A stretch of 64,000 nucleotides of DNA from Vanilla planifolia. Taxonomy: Eukaryota; Streptophyta; Magnoliopsida; Asparagales; Orchidaceae. Positions within the stretch are counted from its first letter, which is position 1. Each line of letters opens with the position of its first letter. Location of the stretch: assembly GCA_023846275.1 (NCBI GenBank), contig CM043869.1, positions 18,943,501 to 19,007,500 of the forward strand. The letters run 5' to 3'. Both the position numbers and the translations under genes were made by a program. This document shows, in pieces, positions 46,103-61,600 of this stretch. Below the pieces are notes generated by a model that ran no database searches, was not told the DNA's origin, and saw only the letters and a program-made list of their open reading frames with translations.

Positions 46103-48802
46103 AGTGCATGTGGATGTTTGTGCATGCCTATGCGTGTGTGTGTGTGTGCATGTGCATGTGTGTGGTTGTGTGTGTGTATTTGTGTGCATGCATGCGTGAT
46201 TATGTGTGGATGTGTGTACATTTATGGGTGCATGTGTGTGTATGCATGTGTGTTCATATATGTGTTCATGTTTACATCTATGTACATATGTGTATTTGTA
46301 TATGTGTATGTGTGTATGTGCGTATGTGTGTGTGCAAATATGTTTATGTGTGTGTGTGTGCATATGTTTGCATACACCTAAACGTGTGGGTGTGTTTGTT
46401 TGTGTGCATGCATGTGTGTATGTTAGTGTGCATGTGTGTGTGTTCATGTGCATATGTATGCATGTGTGGGTGTGTGTATGGGTGTGAATACATGTTTGTA
46501 TGTCTATCTACATGTGTGTGTGCATGTGTGCACATATTTATGTATGTGCATTCATGTGTATGTGCATGTGTTTTGTGCCTTTGTGCATGTGTGTGTGCTT
46601 ATTTATGAGCTTATATATGTGTCTAGGTGTGCTTGTGCATGTGTGTATGCTTTCATGTGCATGTGCTTGTGTGTGTGTCTGTGTGCATATGCATGTGCAT
46701 TCATGGGTGCACATGTGTGTGCACGTGCATTTTTATTTGTGTGTTTGTGTTTACCTATGTGTGTGTGTGTGTTCTTGGGTGAGTGCATGTGTAAGTAGGT
46801 GCTGCTTGTGTTGTGCAAGTGTGCAAGCATGTGTTTGCATTTGTGTTTATGATTGGGTGTGTGTTTATGTGTTGGTCTTTATGGATGCTTGGGTGTGTGT
46901 GTGCATGTGTGTCTATGTGTGTATGTGTGCATTTTTTTGTGTGCATGTGCATATGTGTGTGTGCATGTATATGTGCTTGGGTATGAATGTGTGTGTGTTT
47001 TAGTTTGCATATTTATGCTTGTTTGTGAATGTGAAGGTGTGTTAGTGTGTGCATTAATTTATGTATATCTATACACATGTGTGCACTTATGTGTGTTTGC
47101 ATTTGTAAAGTTTTTGAGCATGTATATGTGCATGCACATGTGTGTATGCATGCATTCATGTGCATGTGTTTGTGCAAGCATGGGTGTGTGTGGGAATGTG
47201 TGTGCTTTCTTGTGTGTGTGTGTGTGCCTATTATCATGCATGTGAGTTTGTATATGTTAATGCATGTGTGTCTATGTGTGTACAAACAATTGGGTATGCC
47301 CAAACATGTGCATGTTTTTTGTGTTGTGCATGCATGTGGCCAAGTTTGTGAGGGGATGTGTATGTGTGTGCATGTGTACGTTAGCATGCATGTGTGCACA
47401 CATGCTTGTGTGTATCTGTGTGTTTATACATGTGTGTGTTTGTATTAGTGTACATGTATATGTACATGTGTTCACCTATAAGTGTATGTGTGTGTTGGTG
47501 CATATACTTATGTGTGTGTGTGTGTGCATATGTGTGCCATTATATGCATGAATGTCTATATGTGTGTGTGTCTACATGTATGCCATGCTTACATGTATGT
47601 ATATGTGTGAGTGTAAGTATGTCCATGTGTTTGGCATCATTATGTTCATGTGCATGCATGTTTGTGTGTGTGCATATTGTGTGTATGAGAATGTGTGTAG
47701 GTGTGTGTGTTTGTGTGTATGTGTGCATTAGTGTGTGTGAGCTTGCCTACGTATGTGTATGTGTGTGTTCCTATCTTTGTGTGTTCATGTGTGCACATGT
47801 GTGCATGTGTGTGTGTGTGTTAGTGCTTGCATTCGTGTGATCATAGATTTAGGAATGTGTTAGTGTTTATGCATACATGTGTGTATGCATGTGCATGCAG
47901 GTTTGTATGTTTTTATTTGTCTGTATGTCTATCATGTGCTCTTGTTTATGTGTACATGTACGTTCATTTGCATGTCTATGCATGTTCCTATTTGTGTGTG
48001 ATTGTGTGGGCGAGTGTGTGTTAGTGTGGGTGCATGTGTGTGATTGTGTGGGTGAGTGTATGCATGTATGTGTGCATGTGTAAGTGTGGTTATGAGCATA
48101 CATGTGCAAACTTGTGTGTGTGTCTATATGCATGTCATGTGTGTGTGCATGTGCTTGTGCATGAATGTGTGTATTTGTGCCTATATGTTTGGGTTTATGG
48201 GTGATGCATGTGTGTGTGTGTATGAGTGTAGGTGTGTGTGTGTACGTGCACAAATGTGTTTGTGGGTGAGTGTATGTGTGTGTGTATGTTTTTTGTTTTT
48301 GGGTATATTTATGCTTATTCATGTATGTACATGCATGCTTATGTGTATGTTTGTGCACATTTATGTGTATACATGGGTGCATGTGCGTGTTTATTTGTTT
48401 GTGTTTACGTATGTACATGTAAACATGTGTGTATATGTGTGTACATGTGTGTGCAAATGTCTATACATGTGTGTGAATGTGTGCATGCATGTTTTTGCAT
48501 GTATGTGTGCATAAAAGTAATGTGTGTGCACATTTTTGCATGCATTTGTGTAGGTGTGCATGTGTGTGAGCATATATTTGCACATGTGTGTGAGTGAGTG
48601 TGTATTTGTGCACATGTGTGTGTGTACATGTGTGCATGCATTTGCATATGTTGTACACATGTTTGTGTGCATGTGCATGAGTGTTTATGTGTGTGCATGC
48701 ATGTTTGTGGGAAGTTTTGTATGAGCATGTGTGTGTGTTTGTGTGTTTGTATTTGTGCATGAGTGCATCCATACGTGTGTGTGCATGTGTGTGCAGGTTT
48801 GT

Positions 48803-48882
48803 GCATGCATGTGTGTGCATATGTACGCAGTTATGTGTGGGTGCATGCATGTGTGTGCACATGTATGCAGTTAGGTATGGGT
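48803..48882 (+). repeat. 40-bp local tandem duplication in the TG-rich array
   Basis: GCATGCATGTGTGTGCATAT...CAGTTATGTGTGGGT is followed immediately by a near-identical 40-bp copy with CAGTTAGGTATGGGT. Confidence 0.8.
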
Positions 48883-51800
48883 GCATGTGTGTGTGGCATG
48901 AGTGGTTTTGGGTTTGTCTGTGTATGCATGTGTGCATATGTATGCATGGGTGTGTGCATGGACACTTATATGCGTGTGTGTGTGTGCTTGTGTGTGTATA
49001 TATCCATATGGGTGCATGACTGTGTGCATAAATATACTTCTGTGTGTGTGTGGGTGTGCATCCATGTGTGTGTTAATGTGTTTTCTTGTGCGTGTGCACA
49101 TATGTGCATGTATTTGCATGTGTGCATTCATATATGTGCGTGTGAGTGCTTGTGTTTGTATATACATGTGTGTGTGCATGCTTGTGTGTATGTGTATATT
49201 TGTGTGCATGCATGTGTGTTGTGCATTTATTTGTGTTCGCTTGTGTGGGTGGGTGTGTGTGTGTGTGTATACATATGTGCATGGGAGTGTGCATCTGTGT
49301 GTGCATGTGTATTTTTGTATATTTGTATATGTGTGCTTGTGTGTGTGTGCTTATGTTCGTGCTTCTTTATGGGTGTGTGCATGCATATGTGTGTGTGTGT
49401 GCATGCTTGTGTTTGTGTGTGCATGTGTGTGTATTTGTTTTTATGTGTGTGCAAGTTCTTATGTGAATGTGTGTGTGCAAGTGTGCACATGTGTGTGTAC
49501 ATGTGTATCAATGTCTATGTATGTGTATGTGCATGTGCATGGGTATTCTTGCATGTTTGTGTGCATGTGTGTGTGCATGCCTAGCTATTTGTGAGTGTAT
49601 GCATGTATGAGTGTGTTTATGTGTACATGTGTGCTTGTGTTTGTGTGCATATGTGTGCATGCATGTGTGTCTGTGTGTGTTTGCATGCAATTTTGTGGAT
49701 GCGAGTGTGTCTTTATGTGCAAGTGTCATTGTGCATATGTGTGTGTGTACACTTATGTATCTAGGTAGGTATGTGTGCTTCTACATATATGTGTGCCAAT
49801 GTGTATGTGTTTTCATTCTTTTGTGCTTGAGTGTACTTAAGTGTGCATCTGTGAGCATACATTTGTGTGTGCACATGTGCATGTGTGTGTGTGTGCTTAT
49901 ATATATGTAAGTCATTTTTCTAGTGCATGCACGAGTATGTGCATGTGTGTGCAAAGCTTTGTGTTTGTATATACATGTTCATGCAAGTTTGTTTGTGTGT
50001 GTGTGTGCATGTGCATATGTGTGATTTTTTTATGTACTTACATGTGTGTGTGTGTGTGTGCATGTCATGTCAGTGTTTAAGTATTCATGTGCCTACATAT
50101 GAGTGTGCATGTTTACTTGTTCTTGTGTGCATGCATGTCTGTAAGTCATATTAGTTTGTATGTTTCTGTGGGCGCACACATGTTTGTGTGAATGTGTATG
50201 TTTATGTGTGTCTGTATGTGTTCATACATGTTTACAAGTGTGTGTGTGTCGTGTTTGTGTGTGTGTGCTTATGTGTAGGTGTATGATGTGTTTACTTATA
50301 TGCATGAGTGTGGATGTGCATGTGTGTGTACATGTGTGTTCAAACACTTGCATGTGCAGTGTGTCTGTCCACATGCATGCACGAGTATGTGTGTGCTTGT
50401 GCTCGTGCATGCTTGTGCTTGTTCGTTTGCGTGTGAGTGCGAGTATGAGTGTGTTTATGTGTGTTGGTTGTACATGTGCATGCATGCGTGTGCATATGGG
50501 TGCATGTGAGTGTTTGTGGGTATGCTTCTGCTTATGTGTGTAGATGCATTTGTGTGTCTCCATCTGTGTGAGTGTATGCGTGTGTTTTTGTATGTGTCTG
50601 TATGTCTGTGCATATGGTTGTGTGTGCATGTGTGTGTGTGTTCATGCATTCATGTGTATGTGTGTGTGTGTGTTGTGTGCAAGTATGTGTGTATGTATGT
50701 ATTAGTGTGTACATGTGAGTGCAGATGTGTGCATGCATATGTGTGTGTGTGTTTGTGTGTGCTATCATCTATGCATATGCTTGTGTGTAGGTGTGTGTAC
50801 ATTCATATGTGAGCACTTGCATGTGTGCATGCATTTGTGTGCAAAAATATGCATGTGTATGTGTGTTAGTGTGTGTGTGTGTGTTTGTGCCTATTCATGT
50901 GTGTTCCTTTATGTATTTGTGATTTTGTGATTGTGTTTGTACATGTGTGTATATTTTTCTGTCTATGTGCACGTGTTTGTTCTATGCCAGTCCATGTGTA
51001 TTCTTTTGTGGTTGTGTGTGTCTAGGTTTGTTTTGTACATGTGTGTATTTTTGTGCATGTGTGTGTTGCTATGCACTTGCATGTGTGTACATTTGTTCAT
51101 CTATGCATGTGGGTGTATGTGTGTTTGGGTGTGTGAGTGTGTATGCAAGTGTGTGTGCCTACATACGTGTGTGTGTGTGTGTGTTTGCATGTGCACACAT
51201 ACATATTGTGTGTGGATGGGTGTTTGTGTGTGTATATGTGTGTGTTTTTCTAAGCGTGCATGTATGTGATTGTGCATATGTGTCGATGTGTGTATGTGTG
51301 ATGTCTACATAAGCATGTGTGCATACATATTTGTGTGCTAATATGTGTGTTTGTGTGTCTACGTGCATGTGTATGTGTTTTTGTCCATATGTGTGTGCAC
51401 GTGCATGTGTGTTGTGTGAGTTTTTATGCATGTGAGTATGTATGTGTGTGGGTGCATATGTGGTTCTATGAATGTGTGGGTGCATGTGTGTGTGTGCTTA
51501 TGCATGCATGTGTGTGTGCTTATGCATGCTTGTGTGTTTGAGTGCTTTTGTTTATGTGCATGGGCATATATATGTACATGCACATGTGTGTGAATATGTG
51601 TGTGTGTATGTGTGTGTGTGTGTTTGTGTGATTGTATGTGTGTGTGTAGTTGTGTATGTGTTTATGTGTTTATGAGGGTGTGAGTGTAGGTGCATGTCTA
51701 TGTGCATGCTTGCATTTGTTTTTGTGCACATGCATGTGTGTGTAATGGTGTGTGTGAGTAGTTGTGTGTGTGTGTGTATGTGTGCATGTGTCTCTATGTC

Positions 51801-54734
51801 TATATGTGTGTATATACATGTGTATGTGTATGTGTGTGTGTGCATGTATGACTATATACATGTGTGCACATGTGTGTGCATTTATGTGTGTGCATTAGCA
51901 TATGTGTACATGTTTGTGTGCTTGCATCTCATTGTGCATGCATATGCGTGTATGTGTTTGTGTGCATTCATTTGTATTTTTATGCGTTTATGCATTTGTG
52001 TGATTACGTGCATATATGGTTGTGTTTGTGCATATTTGTGTGTGCATGTTTGTGTACCTCTATGCCTAGGTGTATGTGTGTGTGTATATGGGTGTGCATG
52101 CATATGCATGTGTGTGTGGATGCGACAGTGTGTTTGTGTGTGTATATAAGCATAGTTATGCATATGTATGTCAGTGTGCATGCATGTGTACAACTGTGTG
52201 TGTGTGTATGTATGTGTATGAGTGCGTGTATGTGTGTGTGCGTGTGCCTGTGTGTTTATATAAGTGGGTCAGCATGTGTGTGTGCATGTTTATGTCTATG
52301 TATGCATGTGTGTGCATGCACTCGTGTGTGTTCTTTAGTGTGTGCGGCTGCACGTAAGTGTGCTTGTGTGTCCCTGTGCATTCTTTCATGTGTATTTTCA
52401 TGTTTGAGTGTGCTTGTGCATATGTATCCATGCTTGTGTTTATTTGTATATGTGTGTCTTATGTGTGTGTTAATGTGTGTATGTGTGTGCATGTGCATGC
52501 ATGTCTGCATGCTTGTGTGTGTATATGTATGTGTGCATATGTGTGAGCTTGTGTGTTTGTATGTGTTTGTGTGTTAGTGTGTTAGAGTATGTGTGTGTGC
52601 TTATTTATGTGTGTTCATGTTCTTATGCATTATGCATATGTGTGCATGTGTGATCATTTGTGTGTACATGCATGAGCACATGTGTGTGAACCTCTGTGTG
52701 TGCATTTGTGTGTGTGTATGCTTGAGCATTTGCATGTGTGTGTAAGTGTGGATACATGTATGTCATTGCATGTTTGTGCATAGGTGTGTGTGCATATGTG
52801 TCTACTTATGTGGCAATGTGTGTATGTCTGTGCTGATGTGCATATATGTCTTCTTGTGTACATATGGGTGTGCACGTGTGTGCTTGTGTATGTGAATTCA
52901 TTTGCAAGTGTGCATGTGTGTGTATGTTTGTGTGTATGTGTGTGTGTATGTGCTTGTTTTTGTGTACATGTGTGTGTGTGTGTGTGCATGCGTGTATATG
53001 TGTTTGTGTTATTTTGTGTTTGTTTTATTTTGTGCATGTGTGTATGTGTGTATGTGTGTTTGTGCATTCATGTGTGTCAATGTGGTGTGTGTGTGTGTGT
53101 GTTTACACGTACCTATGTGTTTGTGCATGCATGTGTATGTACTTGACTGAGGTTTTTCATGTGCTTAAGCATGTGCGTGTGTGTACATGTGTGTGTTGCT
53201 GTGTGTGTGCATGTGTGTACCTCTATATGTGTGTGAGTCTACTTGCATATGTGTGGGTGCATGTATGTGTATATGTTTGTATTTATTTGAGCTTGTATTT
53301 GAATATGTGTGCTTATGTATGTGCATGTGTGTGTGTGCATGCTTGTGTACATCTGTGCCTATGTGTATGTGTGTGTGTGTGTGTGTATGGGTGTGTGTGC
53401 ATTTGCATGTGTGTGTGTAGGTGCAACTGTGTGTTTGTGTGTGTATGTAGGCACAACTGTGCATGTGTGTGTGAGTGTGTATGCATGTGTGCAACTGTAT
53501 GTGTACGGGTGGGTGGGGTGTGTGTGTGTTTATGAATGTGTGTGTGTGAGTGCATTTGCACTCATGCATATGTGTGAGTTAGTGTTGGTGTGCATGTGTA
53601 TGTCTGTGTTAGAGCCCATATGTCTGTATATGCATGTGTGTGATTATGCAAGTTTGTTTATATCTGTATGCTTATGTTTCTATGCTTGTATATTTGCATG
53701 TGTGTAAGCGCATGTGTTTGCATATCTATATGCTTATGTGTGCTTCTGTGTGTGTAAGTGAGTGTAGTGTACACACAAGTGTTCGCACATGTATGTGCGT
53801 ACATTTATGCTAGTGCACACATGAGTGGGTATATGTAAGTGGGTGCATATGTGTGTGTATGCATGTATGTGTCAGTGTGTGTCTGCATCTGCATGTGTTT
53901 ATGCATGTTTATGTGCATCTACATTGGTGTGTATGTGTGGATCTACATGTGTGCATGTGTGCTTGCGTTAGTGTGTGGGTGTGAGTGAGTGTGCACGTGC
54001 ATGTGTGTGTGCGTGTGTGTATTATTTGTGTGTGTGTGTGCGTGTGTTTGCATTTGTAAGCACGCATATGTGTGTAATTATGTGTGCATGCATATTTGTG
54101 ATTATGTTTGTGTGCTTACATGCATGTGTGTGTGAGTATTTGTACCTATGTGTGTGTGTGTGTGTATGTGTGCAAGTGTGTGTTACTATTTTGTATGTCT
54201 GCATATAGGTATGTGTGCGTTGTGTACATGTGTGCCTACTATGAGTGTATGTGTTTGTGTTCGTTTCTATGTGTCTATGCTTATGTGCTTATGTGCATAT
54301 GTTATTGTGTGTGTGCATGAATGCACATGTGCATGTTTGCATGCAAACGTGTATGTGTGTGTGACTACATGAATGCTTTTTTTATTTGCATGTATCTTTG
54401 TGTGTTCATGTGTTGATGCGTATGTGTTAAACTGCATGTACATGTGCATATGTGCAAGTATGTGTGTGTGTATGTCTATGCATATGCATGTATGTGCGTG
54501 TGTTTTTGTATTCATGTACATGAGTGCATGTGTGTGCGTGTTTTTTATTTGTTTATGTATGTGTGTGTGTGCATTTGGTGTGTGCATGTATGCATGTGCA
54601 TGTGCATTTGTGTGTCTATCTATGTGTTAGTTTGACTAAATGTGATTTAAGTGTGTTCATGTATGTGTGTTTATGTGTGTGTGTGTATGTGCACGTGTGT
54701 GTGTGCATGTGTGTGCATATGTTTGCAGTTGTAA

Positions 54735-54845
54735 GTCTGTGTGGGAGTGTGGGTGTGTGCATCCATGTGTGTGTGTGTGTGCTTGATTATGTGGGAGTGT
54801 GTGGATGCATCTATGTGTGTGTGTGTGTGCCTGATTGTGTGGATG
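54735..54845 (+). repeat. 50-bp local tandem duplication in the TG-rich array
   Basis: GTGGGAGTGTG occurs at 54,741 and 54,791. Each copy continues with a GCATC(C/T)ATG word, a TG run and a C(T/C)TGATT(A/G)TGTGG word. Confidence 0.8.
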
Positions 54846-55688
54846 TGTGCATATGTTTGAGGGTGAGTGTGTAGATAAGTGTTGGTGAGATATTGTGTTT
54901 GTGTGTGGATGTGTAAGTGATTGTGTGCATGTACGTATCCATCTGTGTGTGAGTGATCACATATTTGTACATGTTTATTTGTGCTTTGAATCCATGTGTG
55001 TGCTTGTGTGTTGGTGAATGTGTTTTTGTGCACATGTTTGTGCATGTGTGCTCATGTGCATGTGTCTACAAATGTTTGTGCATGTCAGTGTGTACATATG
55101 TGTGTTTGCATGCAAACTTTTGCATGTGTGTGTGTTCTTATGTTTTTTCTTTTGTGTGTGTGTGTGCGTGTGTGTGTTTCTATATGTTGTTTTGTTGTCA
55201 TGTGTGTACATGTATATGTGCACATCTACATGCATGTGCATGTGTGCATATGTGTGTTTGGGTGTGTATGTGAGTTTGTGTTCGTGTGCATGTGTGAGTT
55301 TATGACTATGTGCATGTGTTTGTGTATGTGTTTGTATGTGCATGAGCTTATATGTGTGTGACTTTTCATATATTCATGTGTTTTGGTGTGTGTAGGTATG
55401 TGTGTGTGTATTTGCATGAGTACTTGTTTGTGAGTGAGTGTGCATGTGAGGATAAGTGTGTGTGTGTGTGTGTGTTCATGTATGTGAGTGTGTGTGGTTG
55501 TGCATATGTTTGATTATACACACATGTCAGTGTGTGTGTGTGTATATATGTGTTTACATGCATGTGTACAAGTATGTGCGTTCATGTTTGTTCATGGGCT
55601 TGCAAGCTTGAGAGCCTATATGTTCATGTGCATGTGGTGTGTGTGTGTGTTTGTGCATGTCTGTATGCACATGTGTGTGCATACAGGT

Positions 55689-58600
55689 TTAACATTTATT
55701 TTTTTATTATTAAAATAATGGTTTACTAATATTTATGTTTACTTACAATATTACTTTGTAATAATTCTCAATGAGATATGATAGAGACAAAACAAATGTC
55801 ATCAACTTTTCTCGACTAGTTTTATCATACTAAGTTATTATTCACTAATTTTTTTAATAAATTATTTACTAAAAATTTTGCATGCTTTAAGAGGTATTTT
55901 AATTAAGACTTGATTTGGTGAATAGGGATGTTTATTATCAATGCCCTTAATATTCTCAAATACAACATTCTCATATAAGATATCTCTTCAAATTATTTTC
56001 TTTAATTTGGTTATATTCCATTTCTTTAACTTATCTTATTTTAGAATTAGTTTATAATTACTTAATTTTAAAATAATTATTTATTATTATTTATAACTTT
56101 TTAGTTTGGTATTTCAAAGTATTTCAAATCGTTATTAGATTAAGAAGAAATAAATGTGCTTGGCTTGTCTTGAAGAATTCTATACAATCAAATAGTTGTT
56201 TCTATATTTTTAAAAATTTTATTTTCTATGGCTTTGGCATGTTTTGTGAGACATTTTAATTCATATCATATTTGATGATTGAGATGTTATACTTGATGTT
56301 CGTTATATCTTAAAATGGAATATACCTAAATAATTTATCTTATTTCTTAAAATTATTCTCTTTCATTTGGTTATATTATTATTTAACTCTAAATCTCCTC
56401 TCTTTTGACCATTACATTGCACTACTTTAGTTATATTACATGGCTTCATTTAATCTCATTTTAGAATTGATATATACTTATTTAATATTTAAAAATCATT
56501 CTACATTTTAAATATTTTATTTTCTTTCATTTTTGCATGTCTTAAGGGACATTTTTGCTCGTATATCATTTGTCTGTCAAAGATGTTGCACTTGATCTCT
56601 TTGGTATCTTGGCAAGAAACTTTCTTATGTAATTTATCTCATTTTTAACTGTTCACTATAATTTTGTTATATTATTTTGAACCTCTAAGTCTCCACTCAC
56701 GTGACCCATTTGTCACCTTTATTTAGTTATATTACATCACTTTAGTTTTTACTTCTTAGTTATAACATAAATTAACTTAATATTTACATAACAATTCATA
56801 ATTATTAAAGCTTATTTACTTTCATATTTTTATATAATTCAGAATGAGTACCTATCAAGATGAAAAAAATGTCATTGGACTCATCTCGATGAGCTCTACC
56901 CAATTAATTATGTAATTTCCTATTTTTAGTCATTTTATTTTGTGAAACCTTGCATGCTTTATAAGTCATTTTGATTCTTTCTTGATTTATTAATCAAGAA
57001 TGTTACTTTGAATCTTCTTAGTATCTTAGAATGCAACTTTCTTATATGATTTATTATATTTCTTTAATCTTTTAATTTTTAATATGATTATATTACCTTA
57101 AAACTCTAAATATACTCCCAAACTTTTTCATCACTTTGATTTTGTTATATTATATTATTCAAACTTTTCTTACTTAAGTTCTAATATATATTTAGTTAAC
57201 ATTAGATGAATTTTTCCTTCTTATGAAACAAGTACTATTGGAATCATCTCTAAGAGCTCCATCCATTAAATATTCAATTTAAAATTTTCATATTTTATGT
57301 TTTATAGTTCTTTTAGTTTTATGAGAGATTTTAATGCATATTAGATTTTAGGAATGTGGATATTATCCTATATCTTGAAGTCTTTTAGAATATTACTTTT
57401 CTATAAAATTTGTTATGTAACACTAAATCTTTTCTCTTATGACCTTTAAATCACTTTAATTTGGTTATATTATACTTAATAAATTTATCTCATTTCAACT
57501 TTAATATATATATTTTCCAATTATTAACTAATTTACTTTTTTATTATTTTTTACTATTTAACTTTATAATTTTTATTGAATATAACTGAGGTTGATCGAG
57601 ACAAAACAAAAATCATTAGACTCAGATCAATGACCTCTACCCAACTAAATATTGATTTCTGTATTTTAAAATTTTTATTTTCTATAATTTTGGCATTCTT
57701 TATGAGACATTTTAGTACAAACCAAAATTTTCTATCATAGATGCTATCATTTTTCTACTTAGTATCTTGGAATAAAAGTTTTTAGTACAATATATCTCAT
57801 GTTTTTAAATGCTTCACCTTGATTTTGTTCTTTTACTATGAAATTTAATTTTCCTCTATTGTGATCATTACATCTCTTTGATTTTGCTATGTTACAATGC
57901 TTTAATTTTTAATATTTCAACTTCAATATATCTTTAATTAATTCTAAAATAATAGCAACTATTACTTTTGGTTTTTTACTTTGCTAATTCTTAGTACTTT
58001 TAAATCATTTCTGACTGAGATGAAAGAAACTTTGTTCACTAGACTTGATGACCTTTATCCAATGAAATCATCATTTCTATATTTTTGAATATTGTTCCTC
58101 TATAAATTTGTCACATTTTAGTAGAAAGTTTTATTCATACATGATTTGATTATCTTTTTAATATAATGGAGTGCATCTCTTTTATATAACTTGATTCAAT
58201 GATTTTGCATTTTTACTTTGATTTGATAATATCAGTATTCAACGCTAAAGTTTATCCTTTATAACTTTTACATAAATTTGTATAGTTATATTACATTGTT
58301 TTGATTTATTAGAATTTAATTTTAATAAATATTTAATTAACATTAAAATAATAATTTTAATTATTTATATCTTTTTCTTAAATAATTCATAAAAACTAAA
58401 ATGGAGTCTAATCATGATGAAACAAATGACTTTTGACTCATTTTATTGTGCTATATTAAACTATATTTTTTTTATCTATGTAAATGTTTTGTTCTTTATT
58501 TTTTGAACATTTTAGGAGACATCTAGATTTGTACAAAATTTGGTGATTAGGGTGTTACACATTATCTCCTCTATATCTTGAAATGCAAGTTTCCCCTACA

Positions 58601-61600
58601 ATTTATCTTATTTTATCATACTATTTTCTTTTATTTGTTTATATCACTTTTTAACTCTAAGTCTTCACTCATGTAATTTTCACATCCATTTGATTTTATT
58701 ATATTACATTTTTGTAATTTATATTTTTCAAGATGAGGTCCAATCGAGTTGAAGCGAAAGCCATCAGACTTGAATCAAGAAGCTCTATTTAATAAAATAA
58801 TCATTTGTATATTTTGAAATATTTTATTTATTATTACTTTGGTATGTTGTAGGTTCCTTTTTCTCTAAATTGATTTGATGATTGATGATGTTATATGTGA
58901 TCTCCTCACTATCGTGCTATACAAATTTATTGTATAATTTATCTTATTTTCTTAAAATCTTATTTTAATTTTATTATATTACTATGAACTCCAAGGCATC
59001 TCCTATGCAGTGATTCAATTGCCATGATCTTGTTACACTACAATGCTTAAATTTACCTTATTTTAGCATTAATATAAACATACTTTGTATTAAAATAACA
59101 ATTTATTAATATTTACACTTATGTACTTTGGTATTTCATAGTAATTCCCATAATGCTTAATTGGAACAAAAATGTCATTCAACTCTTTTCATTGAGTCCT
59201 GTCTAATTAAATTTTCATATCTATATTTTAAAAAATATTCATGCTTATTTCTTTTATTTGGATTTACTAGGTTTCCTTAATTTATCTCATTTATGCTTTA
59301 ATATGTAGTTAGCTAAAATTAAAATAATAGTTTGCTTTATTTATGCTTATTTTTTACATTAGTAACTTTTTGTAATTCCAAATGGGGTTTGATCAATTTG
59401 AAGTAAATATTATTGGACACATCACTAATAACTCAATCCATTCAAATATTTATTTTTATATTTTTAAATATTTTCCTTTCTGTTATACTGGCACCCTTTA
59501 TGAGATACTTTGATTTGTGATTCATTTGTCCATCGAGTACATTATGCTCAATCTCGTTAATATCCTGGAATGCAATTTTCCCACACAATTTATCATTTTT
59601 TCAAAGTTTTTGCTTTAATTTAGTTATTTTACTATGTAACTCTAAGTCAACTATCATGCTACTTTTATAACACCTTGTATTGGTTTTTCCAAATTACTTC
59701 AATTTATCGCATTTTAGCATAAATGTATATTTAATTAACATTAAAAATAATACTTTGTTATTATTTATTCTTCAACAATTCACTATAATTCCAAACCTGG
59801 TATAATCGAGATGAAATAAATGTTATTAGACTTATCTCGATTAACACTTTCTAATTATATAATAAATTTGAATATTTGATATATTTTATTCTGTATGACC
59901 TTCACACACTTTACAAGGTATTTCAATTCTTACTTAATTTAACAATAAAAGTGCTCCCTTCGACCTTTACAATACTTTGAAGTGTATATTTATCATATAA
60001 TTTACTTCATTTTTTTAAAGCCTTTTCTTTTATTTATATATATTTCTATGTAAGTCTAAATCTCTTCCAATGTGATATTTAGTTCACCTTGGTTTGGTTT
60101 TACTGCATTTTCGTGTAACTCTTAATCTCATCCCTTGTGACATATACATGACTTTTTATGTGGTAATATTATGTTGCTTCAAATTTGGGCACCCTTTATG
60201 TGGCATTTTGACTTGAACATTTTTCGAGGACCAAGGATGTTGCAATTGATCTCCTTAGTATATTGAAATGAAACTTTCACATGTGATTTTTTCATTTCTT
60301 TGAATTTTAAGCTTTGATTTAGTTATACAATTATAAAACTCTAATTGTCATTTCATGTGATAGTTACATCTTAACAAGCTCTATCTAATTAAATAATCAA
60401 TATTATATTTTTAAATATTTTATTTTCTTGATTTTTTCTAGAATTGCAAGACATTTCGAGTTGTTCTTGATTTGATAATCGATCATGTTACACTTGAGCT
60501 CCTTAGTATCTTGAAATACCACTTTCTTATATAATTAATCATATTTCATTAAATTTTTGTCTTTGATTTATTTTAGATAGCTTTAATTTGTCCCATTATA
60601 TTATTTTATTTTTTAATTTATAGTTATTCTATATGAAGTATAATTTTGATAAAACAAATATCATTGGATTTGTTTAGATGAGCTCTATTCAATTAAATAT
60701 TCATTTTTTATTTTTTAAATATTTTATTTTCTAAAGCTTTAGAATATTTTATGAAGCATTTTCATTCATATGTAATTTGATGATCAAGGATGCTACACTT
60801 AAACATCTTTATTATCTTTGAATGTAATATTCCACTATAATTTATATCATTTCAACTTAATACATAATAACAAAATATTCAAAAAATAACTTTTTATCAT
60901 TTATGTTTATTTTTGAGATTCATAATAATTCAAAATGATGTGAGGTGAAACATAAGTCATATGACTAGTGATAGTAAGTTCTATCCAATTAAATTTTAGT
61001 TTTTATACTTTTTTAACATATTTTATTTTTGAATATTTTAAAACACTATAGGTGACATTTTGAATCGTACTTGATTTAAAAACTGAGGATGTTTTGCTAG
61101 ATATATTGATTTTCTTAGAATTCAACTTTCTCATATGATTTATATGATTTCTACAAATTGTTTTCTTTAATTTGATTTGGTTACTTTGAAACTCTAAATT
61201 TTTATTGTTTGACTTATATAGATCTTTAATTTTGTTATATCATATTACATTAATTTATCAAATTTCATCTTTATTATAAATTTACAATATTTTAAAATTA
61301 TAATTTATGTTTATTTATCTTTGATTAATTTAGTAATTATCAAGAATTTATAATGAGGTGTAATTTAAAAAAACAAAATATCATTGGACTCATCTTGTCA
61401 AGACCATCCAATTAAATATTCATTTTTATGATTTGACATAACTTATTATGATTTGGCATGTCATATGAGAACATTTTATTCATACCAGATTTAATGATAG
61501 AAGATATTATACACGATCTTTTTAATATCTCCGAAGGCAACTTTCCTCTATAATTTATCTAATCCCCCAACATGTTTTCACTTTTGTTTATTTATATTAT

